From an uncultured Clostridia bacterium (lineage in GTDB: Bacteria; Bacillota; Clostridia; TANB77; CAG-508), in NCBI GenBank assembly GCA_944391895.1, contig CALXVF010000025.1, forward strand, positions 1-12,079: 12,079 nucleotides of DNA, in the 5' to 3' direction. Below the pieces are notes generated by a model. It worked only from the letters and a program-made list of their open reading frames with translations, made no database searches and was not told where the DNA came from. Positions 5,910-12,063 of this stretch are shown one piece after another. The translations under genes were made by a program, and so were the position numbers. Positions within the stretch are counted from its first letter, which is position 1; every line of letters starts with the position of its first letter.

Positions 5910-7100
5910 ATGAAAGTATTAGTTATCAATTGTGGGAGTTCTTCACTTAAATATCAATTAATTGATATGGAAAACGAAAATTTAATTGCAAAAGGAACTT
6001 ATGAAAGAATAGGAGAAGCATCTTTTTTAACGCATAAAATTAACGGAGAAAAATATGTTTTACAACATCCTGTAAAAACACATAAAGAAGCATTAGATTT
6101 TTCAATAGAACAATTATTAAATAAGGAATATCCAGCAATAGCTGATTTATCAGAAATAGGAGCAGTTGGACATAGAATAGTTCACGGAGGAGAATATTTT
6201 AGTGATTCTGCTGTTATAGATGAAGAAGTTATAAGAAAAATTGATGATTGTGCAAGCTTAGCACCAGTACATAATCCAGCAGCCATAATTGGTATTAGAG
6301 CATGCCAAGAATTAATGCCAGGAAAACCAATGGTAGCAGTTTTTGATACAGCATTCCATCAATCAATACCAGAAGAAAGATATATTTATCCAATACCATA
6401 TAAATATTATGAAAAATATAAAATTAGAAAATATGGTGCGCATGGTACATCACATTTCTATGTTTCAAGAAGAATGGCAGAATTATTAAATAAACCAATA
6501 GAAAATTCAAAATTTATAGTTTGCCACTTAGGACAAGGAGCTAGTATTTGTGCAGTATTAAATGGAAAATCAGTTGATACTTCAATGGGACTTACACCAC
6601 TTGGAGGAATACCTATGTGTGCAAGGTCAGGAGATTTAGACCCATCAGTTGTTACATACATCATGGATAAAGAAAATATCGCACCAAAGGATATGGAAAC
6701 TATGCTAAATAAAGAATCTGGAGTTTATGGAATATCTGGTGTATCAGTTGATTTCAGAGATATTGAAGCAGCTGCAGCTGAAGGAGATAAAAGAGCAGAA
6801 TTATCATTAAAACATTATAAATATATGGTTGCTCAATTTATTGCAAAATATGCCGTAGCAATGCAAGGAATAGACGGAATCGCTTTTACTGCAGGTGTAG
6901 GAGAAAATCAATGTGGAATTAGAAAAGGTATATGCGAAAACTTAAAATTTATGGGAATTGAAATAGATGATGAAAAAAATAGTGTTAAAGGTGAAGAAAC
7001 ACAAATTTCATCAAACAATTCAAAAATTCCAGTATGGGTAGTTCCTACAAATGAAGAATTAGTTATAGCAAGAGATACATTAAGACTTATAAGTAAATAA
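5910..7100 (+). CDS. ackA: Acetate kinase, second tandem copy
   Basis: A paralog of the preceding gene, 396 residues, well over half identical by eye, with only one clear internal length difference (near residue 37) and a shorter C-terminus. The catalytic set is retained: N7, S10, S12, K14, R89, H121, D146, H178, R239, E382. Here the nucleotide motif is canonical (FTAGVGENQ, 327-335), but the segment before the active-site arginine reads GGIPMCARSGD, with Cys237-Ala238 in place of the usual Gly-Thr. The two copies thus deviate from consensus in different motifs. Its SD (AAGGAAAGG, about 5890-5898) lies in the end of the first ackA, 1 nt separates the genes, and translation is probably coupled. 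It could be a redundant acetate kinase or one shifted to another short acyl phosphate such as propionyl phosphate; the sequence cannot decide, and it is not butyrate kinase by its closeness to AckA. Confidence 0.93.
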   Translation: MKVLVINCGSSSLKYQLIDMENENLIAKGTYERIGEASFLTHKINGEKYVLQHPVKTHKEALDFSIEQLLNKEYPAIADLSEIGAVGHRIVHGGEYFSDSAVIDEEVIRKIDDCASLAPVHNPAAIIGIRACQELMPGKPMVAVFDTAFHQSIPEERYIYPIPYKYYEKYKIRKYGAHGTSHFYVSRRMAELLNKPIENSKFIVCHLGQGASICAVLNGKSVDTSMGLTPLGGIPMCARSGDLDPSVVTYIMDKENIAPKDMETMLNKESGVYGISGVSVDFRDIEAAAAEGDKRAELSLKHYKYMVAQFIAKYAVAMQGIDGIAFTAGVGENQCGIRKGICENLKFMGIEIDDEKNSVKGEETQISSNNSKIPVWVVPTNEELVIARDTLRLISK

Positions 7101-7133
7101 TTATGCTTAAAATAGGGAAGAGAGGTACTATAA

Positions 7134-7799
7134 GTGAAGAATAATAAGAAGAAAAAATTAAAATTTAAAGATGTATATAGTAAAGTAAATCATAATCCAT
7201 ATTGCCAAGTAACAAATATATTTAAGAAAAGCACAATAAGTTCTAATATTAAAAATTTGTTCCATAATTCATGGCAAATTATATTAATTGCACTTGTGAT
7301 TGTAACAGCAGTACTAATTTATACTTTTTGGAATAATTTAATTGTTGTGCTATATTGTTTATTATTAATATTATTCTTATTTATAGTAACTGTGCATTAT
7401 AATTCATATAAAATAAAATTGGAAAATAATGAATTTTATTTTAAGATAGGATTTCAAGAAAATTCTATTCCATATAATAAATTAGGAAATATATATTTGG
7501 ATAAGGAAACAATGAAATTTTTCTTCATACCGTTTCATTATTACAATTTAAAGGTAACATACTTTGAAGATGAAGAAAAAATTGGTATATTTTCTTTCCC
7601 AACATTCATGTTAAATAAAAATGATATAATTAAATTTTTCTCATCATTTGATATTGAAGTATATAAAAGTGAGAAAGAAACCATAGAGAAAGAAAAAAAG
7701 GACAAGAAAAATTTTTATAATGCATTGAGTATTTCCTTAGGGATTTTACTTTTAGTCTTATTCATTACTGCAATCATAATATATTGCTATAGTAGATAA
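7134..7799 (+). CDS. Unrecognised membrane protein, possibly with a PH-like domain
   Basis: A 221-residue protein of unknown function starting at GTG 7134, supported by AGAGGT (7121-7126) 7 nt upstream; no in-frame ATG nearby serves better. It has a basic cytosolic N-terminus (MKNNKKKKLK), two closely spaced hydrophobic helices (about 47-66 and 69-88), a middle region of alternating beta-like stretches (about 93-175, for example YKIKLENNEFYFKIGFQENSIPYNKLGNIYL), a Lys/Glu-rich segment (178-192), and a third hydrophobic helix near the C-terminus (about 196-219). Two adjacent helices followed by a small beta domain recall bacterial PH-like membrane proteins, but this is a shape argument only. 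It lies 33 nt after the second ackA with no terminator between, so it is probably the last gene of the pta-ackA operon. I see no clear terminator after it. Confidence 0.75.
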   Translation: MKNNKKKKLKFKDVYSKVNHNPYCQVTNIFKKSTISSNIKNLFHNSWQIILIALVIVTAVLIYTFWNNLIVVLYCLLLILFLFIVTVHYNSYKIKLENNEFYFKIGFQENSIPYNKLGNIYLDKETMKFFFIPFHYYNLKVTYFEDEEKIGIFSFPTFMLNKNDIIKFFSSFDIEVYKSEKETIEKEKKDKKNFYNALSISLGILLLVLFITAIIIYCYSR

Positions 7800-7839
7800 T
7801 ATACAATAATTAGATAGTAACAAGATTATGAAGATTGCA

Positions 7840-7845
7840 TATAAT
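7840..7845 (+). promoter_or_regulatory. Possible -10 element ahead of aspartate kinase
   Basis: A perfect TATAAT lies 72 nt upstream of the lysC-type gene, but no good -35 is found 16-18 nt further up (TAACAA at the 17-nt position). The 117-nt gap shows no riboswitch-like structure and no strong terminator. The aspartate kinase gene may use this weak promoter or read-through from upstream. Confidence 0.3.
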
Positions 7846-7916
7846 GTAATAGACATATTCTAAAATAGAAGATTTATAATTAAATTTTTTATTTACATTA
7901 ATTTAAAGAGGCTTTT

Positions 7917-9074
7917 ATGAATACAGTTGTATTAAAATTTGGAGGAAGCTCTGTTTCAGACAACATAAACTTAAATATTGTAGCTCAAAAAATCATTGAA
8001 TTTAAAAAAGATAACAATGTAGTGTGCGTTGTTTCAGCACAAGGAAAAACAACAGATAATTTAATCAAGGAGGCAAAAGAATTAAGTGCTATTCCTGATG
8101 AAAGAGAGATGGATGCATTGCTTAGTACTGGCGAGCAAGTATCTGCTGCAAAATTAGCAATACTTTTGAATATGCTTGGATATAAAGCAATATCTCTTAC
8201 TGGCTGGCAAGCTGGAATATTTACAAACTCAGACTATCAATCATCTAAAGTAATAGACATTGACACTTCAAGAATAAAAAAAGAAGTGGAAGACGGCAAA
8301 ATAGTTGTAGTTACTGGATTTCAAGGTATAGATGAGAAGAGTAATATTACCACATTAGGTAGAGGTGGTTCAGATACAACCGCTGTGGCATTAGCAGCAG
8401 CATTAAAAGCTGAACATTGCTATATTTTCTCAGACGTCGATGGAGTATATACAGCTGATCCTAAATCAGTAAAACTAGCACATAAATTAGGTTCTATTTC
8501 ATATGAAGAGATGTCGTATATTTCTGGAGAAGGTGCAAAAGTTTTACATGATAGATGCGTAGAATTAGCAGAAAGATATAATATGCCAATAATTACAGCT
8601 TCTACATTCAACACTAATAAGGGTACAAGAATAAGCACTTGTATGGAAGATACTGTAATAAAAAGCATAATCAAAAATGATAATATTTTATTGGTTAAAA
8701 TAAATAATATAGAAGAACCATACAATTTAATTACTAAACTATTAGACGAAAGTATAAAAATTGGTAAATATGTAATTGAAAATAACTATACAGAATTTAC
8801 TATTAATAAATCTGATAGAGCTAAATTAGAGAAAATGTTAGATAAAAAGAATTATACTGTTTCAATTGAGGTTGTAACAAAAATTTCAGTAGTAGGTTCT
8901 GGTATTTCAAATCATCCTGAAATTCTAAAGAAAATTGTAAATGTTTTTGACGATATTAGTAAAAATATTTTGGAACTTGATGTATCTGCTTGTAAAATAT
9001 CTATTTTATTTAGTGAAATAGTAGACATTAAATATTTAAATGAGCTTCATGATAAATGTTGTTGCAATGATTAA
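7917..9074 (+). CDS. lysC: Aspartate kinase (monofunctional)
   Basis: Phosphorylates L-aspartate with ATP, the committed step to lysine, threonine, methionine and diaminopimelate, and so to peptidoglycan and dipicolinate. The protein is 385 residues, near the usual 400. The amino-acid-kinase domain shows KFGGSSV (7-13), STGEQVSAAKLA (70-81), TLGRGGSDTTA (147-156), SDVDGVYTADP (172-182) and SGEGAKVLH (203-211). The C-terminal part (about 245-385) fits the paired ACT regulatory domains; the stretch KISVVGSGI is the usual start of a second ACT strand. No homoserine dehydrogenase is fused. The start ATG has AAAGAGG (7905-7911) 5 nt upstream. The end carries three consecutive cysteines (CCCND), which is unusual but may be trivial. 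It stands alone between a membrane protein gene and spore genes, with its own terminator. Which amino acid feeds back on it cannot be read; no lysine riboswitch is visible. Confidence 0.94.
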   Translation: MNTVVLKFGGSSVSDNINLNIVAQKIIEFKKDNNVVCVVSAQGKTTDNLIKEAKELSAIPDEREMDALLSTGEQVSAAKLAILLNMLGYKAISLTGWQAGIFTNSDYQSSKVIDIDTSRIKKEVEDGKIVVVTGFQGIDEKSNITTLGRGGSDTTAVALAAALKAEHCYIFSDVDGVYTADPKSVKLAHKLGSISYEEMSYISGEGAKVLHDRCVELAERYNMPIITASTFNTNKGTRISTCMEDTVIKSIIKNDNILLVKINNIEEPYNLITKLLDESIKIGKYVIENNYTEFTINKSDRAKLEKMLDKKNYTVSIEVVTKISVVGSGISNHPEILKKIVNVFDDISKNILELDVSACKISILFSEIVDIKYLNELHDKCCCND

Positions 9075-9087
9075 TTTTTATTTGTAA

Positions 9088-9124
9088 AAACTTGTATATA
9101 TTTATATATGCAAGTTTATTTTAT
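9088..9124 (+). terminator. Intrinsic terminator after aspartate kinase
   Basis: AAACTTGTATATA (9088-9100) pairs with TATATGCAAGTTT (9105-9117) as a 13-bp stem with one U-G pair and a TTTA loop, followed by the T-rich ATTTTATTG. It lies 13 nt after the stop codon and separates lysC from the yabP operon. Confidence 0.8.
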
Positions 9125-9128
9125 TGTC

Positions 9129-9155
9129 ATATTTATAAATCCTACTGAATATAAT
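9129..9155 (+). promoter_or_regulatory. Sigma-E-like promoter of yabP-yabQ
   Basis: ATA (9129-9131, inside GTCATATT), then 16 nt, then AATATAAT (9148-9155), compared with the mother-cell sigma-E pattern ATA-N16-CATACANT (two mismatches in the -10). Bacillus subtilis yabP and yabQ are sigma-E genes, so this fits by analogy. The same bases contain a perfect TATAAT (9150-9155), but no sigma-A -35 lies at the right distance (TCATAT). Confidence 0.5.
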
Positions 9156-9183
9156 TAATTATAAAGATTTAGGAGGTATAAGT

Positions 9184-9486
9184 ATGATACAAGAAGAACG
9201 TAAGACAACCTTTAAAGAAGGAACAAGTGCGATACAAAATTTGATATTAGAAAATAGAGAAAAGTTGTCTATTTCGGGTGTTTTAGATGTTTTGAGTTTT
9301 GATGATCAAATAGTTATTTTAGAAACAGAATTAGGAATGCTTACAATAAAAGGTGAAGATTTAAGAATAAATAAATTAAGTGTAGATACTGGAGACGTGG
9401 TCATAGAAGGAAATATTAATAGTGTAAGTTATAGTGAAAAAGAAGAAAGAAAATCCGGTAATTTATTAGGTAAGATTTTTAAATGA
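9184..9486 (+). CDS. yabP: Sporulation protein YabP (YabP/YqfC family)
   Basis: A 100-residue soluble protein of the YabP/YqfC spore family. The core (about 29-85) shows the family pattern: ISGVLDVLSFDDQIVILET, LGMLTIKGEDLRINKLSVD and TGDVVIEGNINSVSYSE, a small beta-rich domain. The biochemical role is not established; in Bacillus the gene is expressed in the mother cell during spore formation. The identification as YabP rather than its paralog YqfC rests on the neighbour yabQ, 12 nt downstream, since YqfC is normally beside yqfD. A strong SD, AGGAGGT (9171-9177), precedes ATG by 6 nt. A sigma-E-like promoter lies just upstream and the lysC terminator isolates it from the preceding gene, so expression is probably restricted to sporulation. 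Confidence 0.9.
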   Translation: MIQEERKTTFKEGTSAIQNLILENREKLSISGVLDVLSFDDQIVILETELGMLTIKGEDLRINKLSVDTGDVVIEGNINSVSYSEKEERKSGNLLGKIFK

Positions 9487-9498
9487 AAGAGGCAATAA

Positions 9499-9969
9499 AT
9501 GAGTCAGTTTTTGAGTGGACAATTAGGTATATTCCTTATGTGTATTGCTGGAGGAATTATAATTAGTTTATTATATGATATCTTCAGAGCATTAAGAAAA
9601 TCAATAAAGACTGCAGATATTGTAACATATATAGAAGATATTATCTTCTGGATATTAGTTGGTGGTTTCTTAATTTATCTAATATTTATATTAAATGATG
9701 GAAATATTAGATTTTTCATTTTCGTTGGTTTAATTTTAGGTGGAATACTGTATCATTTTACTTTAAGTAAGTTTTTTATGAAAATAACAGTAAAAATTTT
9801 TACTTTTTTAAAGAAAATTTTACTTGCTCCTATTAGATTAATTTTTAAATTGAACAAAAAAATAGGATATTTTATATGTATCAATGTACAAAACATGACA
9901 AAATTCTTAAAAAAGTTCCCTAAGATTACAAAAAACAAGAAAAAAGTTAGCAATGAAAAAGGAATTTAG
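9499..9969 (+). CDS. yabQ: Spore cortex membrane protein YabQ
   Basis: YabQ is a membrane protein of the outer forespore membrane needed for cortex formation in Bacillus. This copy has 156 residues, with three hydrophobic helices (about 7-27, 47-66 and 70-88), and the family segment LLYDIFRALRKS (24-35) after the first helix. The rest (about 95-156) is strongly basic with amphipathic stretches (KILLAPIRLIFKLNKKIGYF) and a Lys-rich tail. SD AAGAGG (9485-9490, overlapping the yabP stop) fits the ATG at 9499. It follows yabP by 12 nt, the order seen in Bacillus and many Clostridia, which secures the call despite low sequence conservation in this family. It was probably transcribed with yabP. Confidence 0.88.
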   Translation: MSQFLSGQLGIFLMCIAGGIIISLLYDIFRALRKSIKTADIVTYIEDIIFWILVGGFLIYLIFILNDGNIRFFIFVGLILGGILYHFTLSKFFMKITVKIFTFLKKILLAPIRLIFKLNKKIGYFICINVQNMTKFLKKFPKITKNKKKVSNEKGI

Positions 9970-10029
9970 GAGATTTTGTAGAATAATAATAATAGAGATT
10001 TTATATTATTATTTGGAGTGATGTTACTT

Positions 10030-10296
10030 ATGAAAAAATTACTTAAATATATTTTAATTATATTAATACTTATTTATATTGTACATATATTTATTACACA
10101 ACAAGCAACTTTGAATTCTTATGCAACAGAAAGTAAGCAATATGAAAGTCAAATAGAAAGTGCAAAAGAAGAGCAAGAGGAATTAAATTCAACTATTCAA
10201 GATTTAAATTCAACTGAATATATTGAAAGTGAAGCTAGAAAAAAGTTAGATATGTACCTACCAAACGAGAGAGTTTATATAGATATAACCAAGTAA
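10030..10296 (+). CDS. divIC: DivIC/FtsB-type septum formation initiator protein
   Basis: A small bitopic membrane protein of the cell-division complex, in the FtsB/DivIC family. From ATG 10030 it has 88 residues: short basic N-terminus (MKKLLKY), one transmembrane helix (about 7-25), a coiled coil (about 29-62, with repeated Glu/Gln/Ser and leucines), and the family C-terminal pattern EYIESEARKKLDMYLPNE. Upstream in-frame starts at GTG 10018 and ATG 10021 exist, but GGAGTGAT (10015-10022) is the only SD and suits ATG 10030. An AT-only 10-bp hairpin (9985-9994 with 10004-10013) sits just before that SD. The gene follows yabQ by 60 nt, as in Bacillus, where divIC comes after yabQ. DivIC and FtsB cannot be told apart by sequence alone at this size; context favours DivIC. 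Confidence 0.87.
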   Translation: MKKLLKYILIILILIYIVHIFITQQATLNSYATESKQYESQIESAKEEQEELNSTIQDLNSTEYIESEARKKLDMYLPNERVYIDITK

Positions 10297-10332
10297 AAAT
10301 TTCCAATACTTGGTTTACTTTTTTTATTTTTT
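10287..10332 (+). terminator. Intrinsic terminator after divIC
   Basis: AACCAAGTA (10287-10295) pairs with TACTTGGTT (10307-10315) in a 9-bp stem, followed by TAC and a long T-rich tail (10319-10332). The 5' arm includes the last codons and most of the stop codon, so ribosomes finishing divIC would disturb the hairpin. Confidence 0.8.
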
Positions 10333-10354
10333 GTAGTATAATAATTATAATGTT

Positions 10355-10383
10355 TTCATAATTGTTTTTAATCTTTTTATAAT
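10355..10383 (+). promoter_or_regulatory. Candidate promoter of rho
   Basis: TTCATA (10355-10360), 17-nt spacer, perfect TATAAT (10378-10383), giving a leader of about 35 nt before the rho start. Two further TATAAT hexamers at 10337 and 10346 lack a matching -35. Confidence 0.5.
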
Positions 10384-10425
10384 TCCAATAAAAAACAGGT
10401 AAAATTTAATATTAAGGAGAAAAGT

Positions 10426-11784
10426 ATGAAATTAGAAGATTGTACTCTAGTAGAACTTAGACAAAAAGCCAGAGATATGGGAGTTAAAAATGTATCTAAG
10501 TTGAACAAAGAAGAATTAATTAAAATTCTATCAATGCCAGATGAAGAGGCCATGATAGAATATGATAATGAGGATGTTGATGAAAATAAAAACGATTCAA
10601 TTGAAGATGAATCAGAAAAGAATGAAGAAGAATTAAGAGTTGAAGAAGGTTATACTCTTTCAAGTCAAGATAAAATAGCAGAAGGAATATTAGAAATATT
10701 GCCAGATGGATATGGATTTCTAAGAGGTAAAAATTATTTATCTACACCGGACGATATATATATTTCTCCTGTTCAAATCAGAAGATTCAGATTAGATAAT
10801 GGTGACAAAATAAAAGGTATTGCAAGAAATCCAAAAGAAGGAGAGAAATTCCCGGCTTTAATATATGTTGGAGAAGTTAACGGAGAGGCTCCAGAATTGG
10901 CATATAGAAGAAAAAAGTTTGATGACCTTATTCCTATATATCCTAATGAAAAACTTAAAATGGAGACAACCTCGAAAGAATATGCAATGAGAATGATAGA
11001 CTTAATATGCCCTATTGGAAAAGGACAAAGAGGTATGATTGTTGCTCCTCCTAAAGTAGGAAAAACAACTCTTTTGAAAAAAATAGCAAATAGTATTACA
11101 ACTAATAATCCAGAAATTGAATTAATAGTATTATTAATAGATGAAAGACCAGAAGAAGTAACAGATATGAGAAGATCAATAAAAGGAGATGTTATATACT
11201 CAACTTTTGATGAACTTCCAGAGCATCATGCAAAAGTTGCTGAAATGGTTTTAGAAAGAGCTAAAAGATTAATAGAACATAAAAAGGATGTTGTTATTTT
11301 ATTAGATAGTATTACAAGACTTGCTAGAGCTTATAACTTAACAATACCTTCTTCAGGCAGAACTTTATCTGGAGGTTTAGACCCAGCAGCATTACATAAG
11401 CCTAAGAAATTCTTTGGAGCAGCTAGGAATATAGAAGATGGGGGAAGCTTAACAATTTTAGCAACGGCTTTAATTGATACTGGAAGCAGAATGGATGAAG
11501 TTGTATTTGAGGAGTTTAAGGGTACTGGTAATATGGAAGTTGTTTTAGATAGAGCATTATCCGAAAAAAGAGTATTTCCAGCTATTGATATTAATAAATC
11601 AGGTACAAGAAGAGAAGACTTGCTATTAAATAAAGAAGAATTAGATGCTGTATATTCTTTAAGAAAAGCTATGTCTAATATGCCTCAATCAGAAGTAACA
11701 GAACAATTAATTGCTCAAATGATGGCAACAGAAAGTAATGATGAATTAGTTAGTAAATTGAATGAAATTTTTAAAAATAATTAA
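10426..11784 (+). CDS. rho: Transcription termination factor Rho
   Basis: Hexameric RNA-dependent ATPase that translocates along nascent RNA and releases RNA polymerase. It has 452 residues. An N-terminal SAP-like Rho_N domain (about 1-37) is joined by an acidic linker (about 39-75, rich in Glu, Asp and Asn) to the cold-shock-like RNA-binding domain (about 83-150, with GILEILPDGYGFLR). The ATPase domain shows Walker A APPKVGKTT (207-215), LIDERPEEV (237-245), Walker B ILLDSITRLAR (291-301), the Q-loop SGGLDP (315-320) and the R-loop FKGTGNME (364-371), all intact. SD AAGGAGA (10414-10420) lies 5 nt before ATG. It has its own promoter candidate and terminator, so it is probably a single-gene unit despite following the yabP operon. 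In Firmicutes rho is often followed by rpmE, which is not reached here. No truncation. Confidence 0.98.
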   Translation: MKLEDCTLVELRQKARDMGVKNVSKLNKEELIKILSMPDEEAMIEYDNEDVDENKNDSIEDESEKNEEELRVEEGYTLSSQDKIAEGILEILPDGYGFLRGKNYLSTPDDIYISPVQIRRFRLDNGDKIKGIARNPKEGEKFPALIYVGEVNGEAPELAYRRKKFDDLIPIYPNEKLKMETTSKEYAMRMIDLICPIGKGQRGMIVAPPKVGKTTLLKKIANSITTNNPEIELIVLLIDERPEEVTDMRRSIKGDVIYSTFDELPEHHAKVAEMVLERAKRLIEHKKDVVILLDSITRLARAYNLTIPSSGRTLSGGLDPAALHKPKKFFGAARNIEDGGSLTILATALIDTGSRMDEVVFEEFKGTGNMEVVLDRALSEKRVFPAIDINKSGTRREDLLLNKEELDAVYSLRKAMSNMPQSEVTEQLIAQMMATESNDELVSKLNEIFKNN

Positions 11785-11790
11785 TAAAAA

Positions 11791-11830
11791 ATTACCGTTT
11801 TGAATGTAACTTTGAAACGGTAATCTTTTT
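11791..11830 (+). terminator. Intrinsic terminator after rho
   Basis: ATTACCGTTT (11791-11800) and AAACGGTAAT (11815-11824) form a perfect 10-bp stem with a 14-nt loop, followed by CTTTTT. It starts 6 nt after the rho stop codon. Confidence 0.9.
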
Positions 11831-11955
11831 ATATATTTTGATTTTTATTTCTTATTTCCCAAGAATTTATTATTATCCTTTGTAAATATATTTTTATATA
11901 AAAGTAATAAATAGAAGAAATACTTTTAATTTAAAATTGATGTATGATACATAGA
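11831..11955. other. AT-rich intergenic stretch after rho
   Basis: No open frame of note. The only promoter-like element is TATGAT (11943-11948), with a poor -35 at the right distance (ATACTT at 11920). It would start transcription at about the point where the structured region (11956 onward) begins, which is suggestive but weak. The rest appears featureless. Confidence 0.4.
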
Positions 11956-12063
11956 AGAGGTAGGCATGAAAGGGGTCATATTTAGAAATATCAAGTTGCG
12001 TGAAATCAAAGTTTTGCGCAATAAGGTATAGGTCCAAAATATATGGACTGCCTCTACAGGTGT
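11956..12063 (+). ncRNA. Candidate structured RNA leader, family not recognised
   Basis: The local base composition becomes noticeably richer in G. AGAGGTAG (11956-11963) can close with CTGCCTCT (12048-12055) as an 8-bp outer stem. Inside are a small hairpin ATATT/AATAT (11978-11991), an 11-bp hairpin (11996-12006 with 12011-12021, loop CAAA, some wobble pairs) and a GTCC/GGAC hairpin (12032-12048). A competing hairpin uses GGAC-GCCT (12045-12053) with AGGTGTCC (about 12058-12064), which would break the outer stem. A multi-branched RNA with alternative 3' pairings looks like a riboswitch, attenuator or ribosomal-protein leader. I matched it to none of the riboswitch families I know by sequence. 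Downstream sequence is cut off by the window edge. Confidence 0.45.
11966..12031 (+). CDS. Possible 21-codon leader ORF
   Basis: ATG 11966 to TAG 12029-12031 encodes a basic peptide starting MKGVIFRNIKLREIK. GAGGT (11957-11961) is an SD-like site 4 nt upstream and would be hidden if the outer stem of the candidate RNA forms. The ORF uses CGT and CGC arginine codons, which are rare in the neighbouring genes (they use AGA), so it may be chance. If real, it would be a leader peptide controlling a gene beyond the window. Confidence 0.25.
   Translation: MKGVIFRNIKLREIKVLRNKV

Noticed and set aside
7800..7916. Search for a lysine riboswitch or T-box ahead of aspartate kinase
   Set aside because: The 117-nt gap is AT-rich, lacks conserved core motifs and is too short and unstructured for a lysine riboswitch.
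10018..10029. Earlier GTG and ATG starts for divIC
   Set aside because: They overlap or sit too close to the only SD (GGAGTGAT, 10015-10022); ATG 10030 is better spaced and gives a normal basic N-terminus.
12021..12035. AATAAGGTATAGGTCC resembling the S element of a group I intron
   Set aside because: The required R element with a pairing partner is not upstream; the GGAC partner lies downstream instead, giving a simple hairpin.
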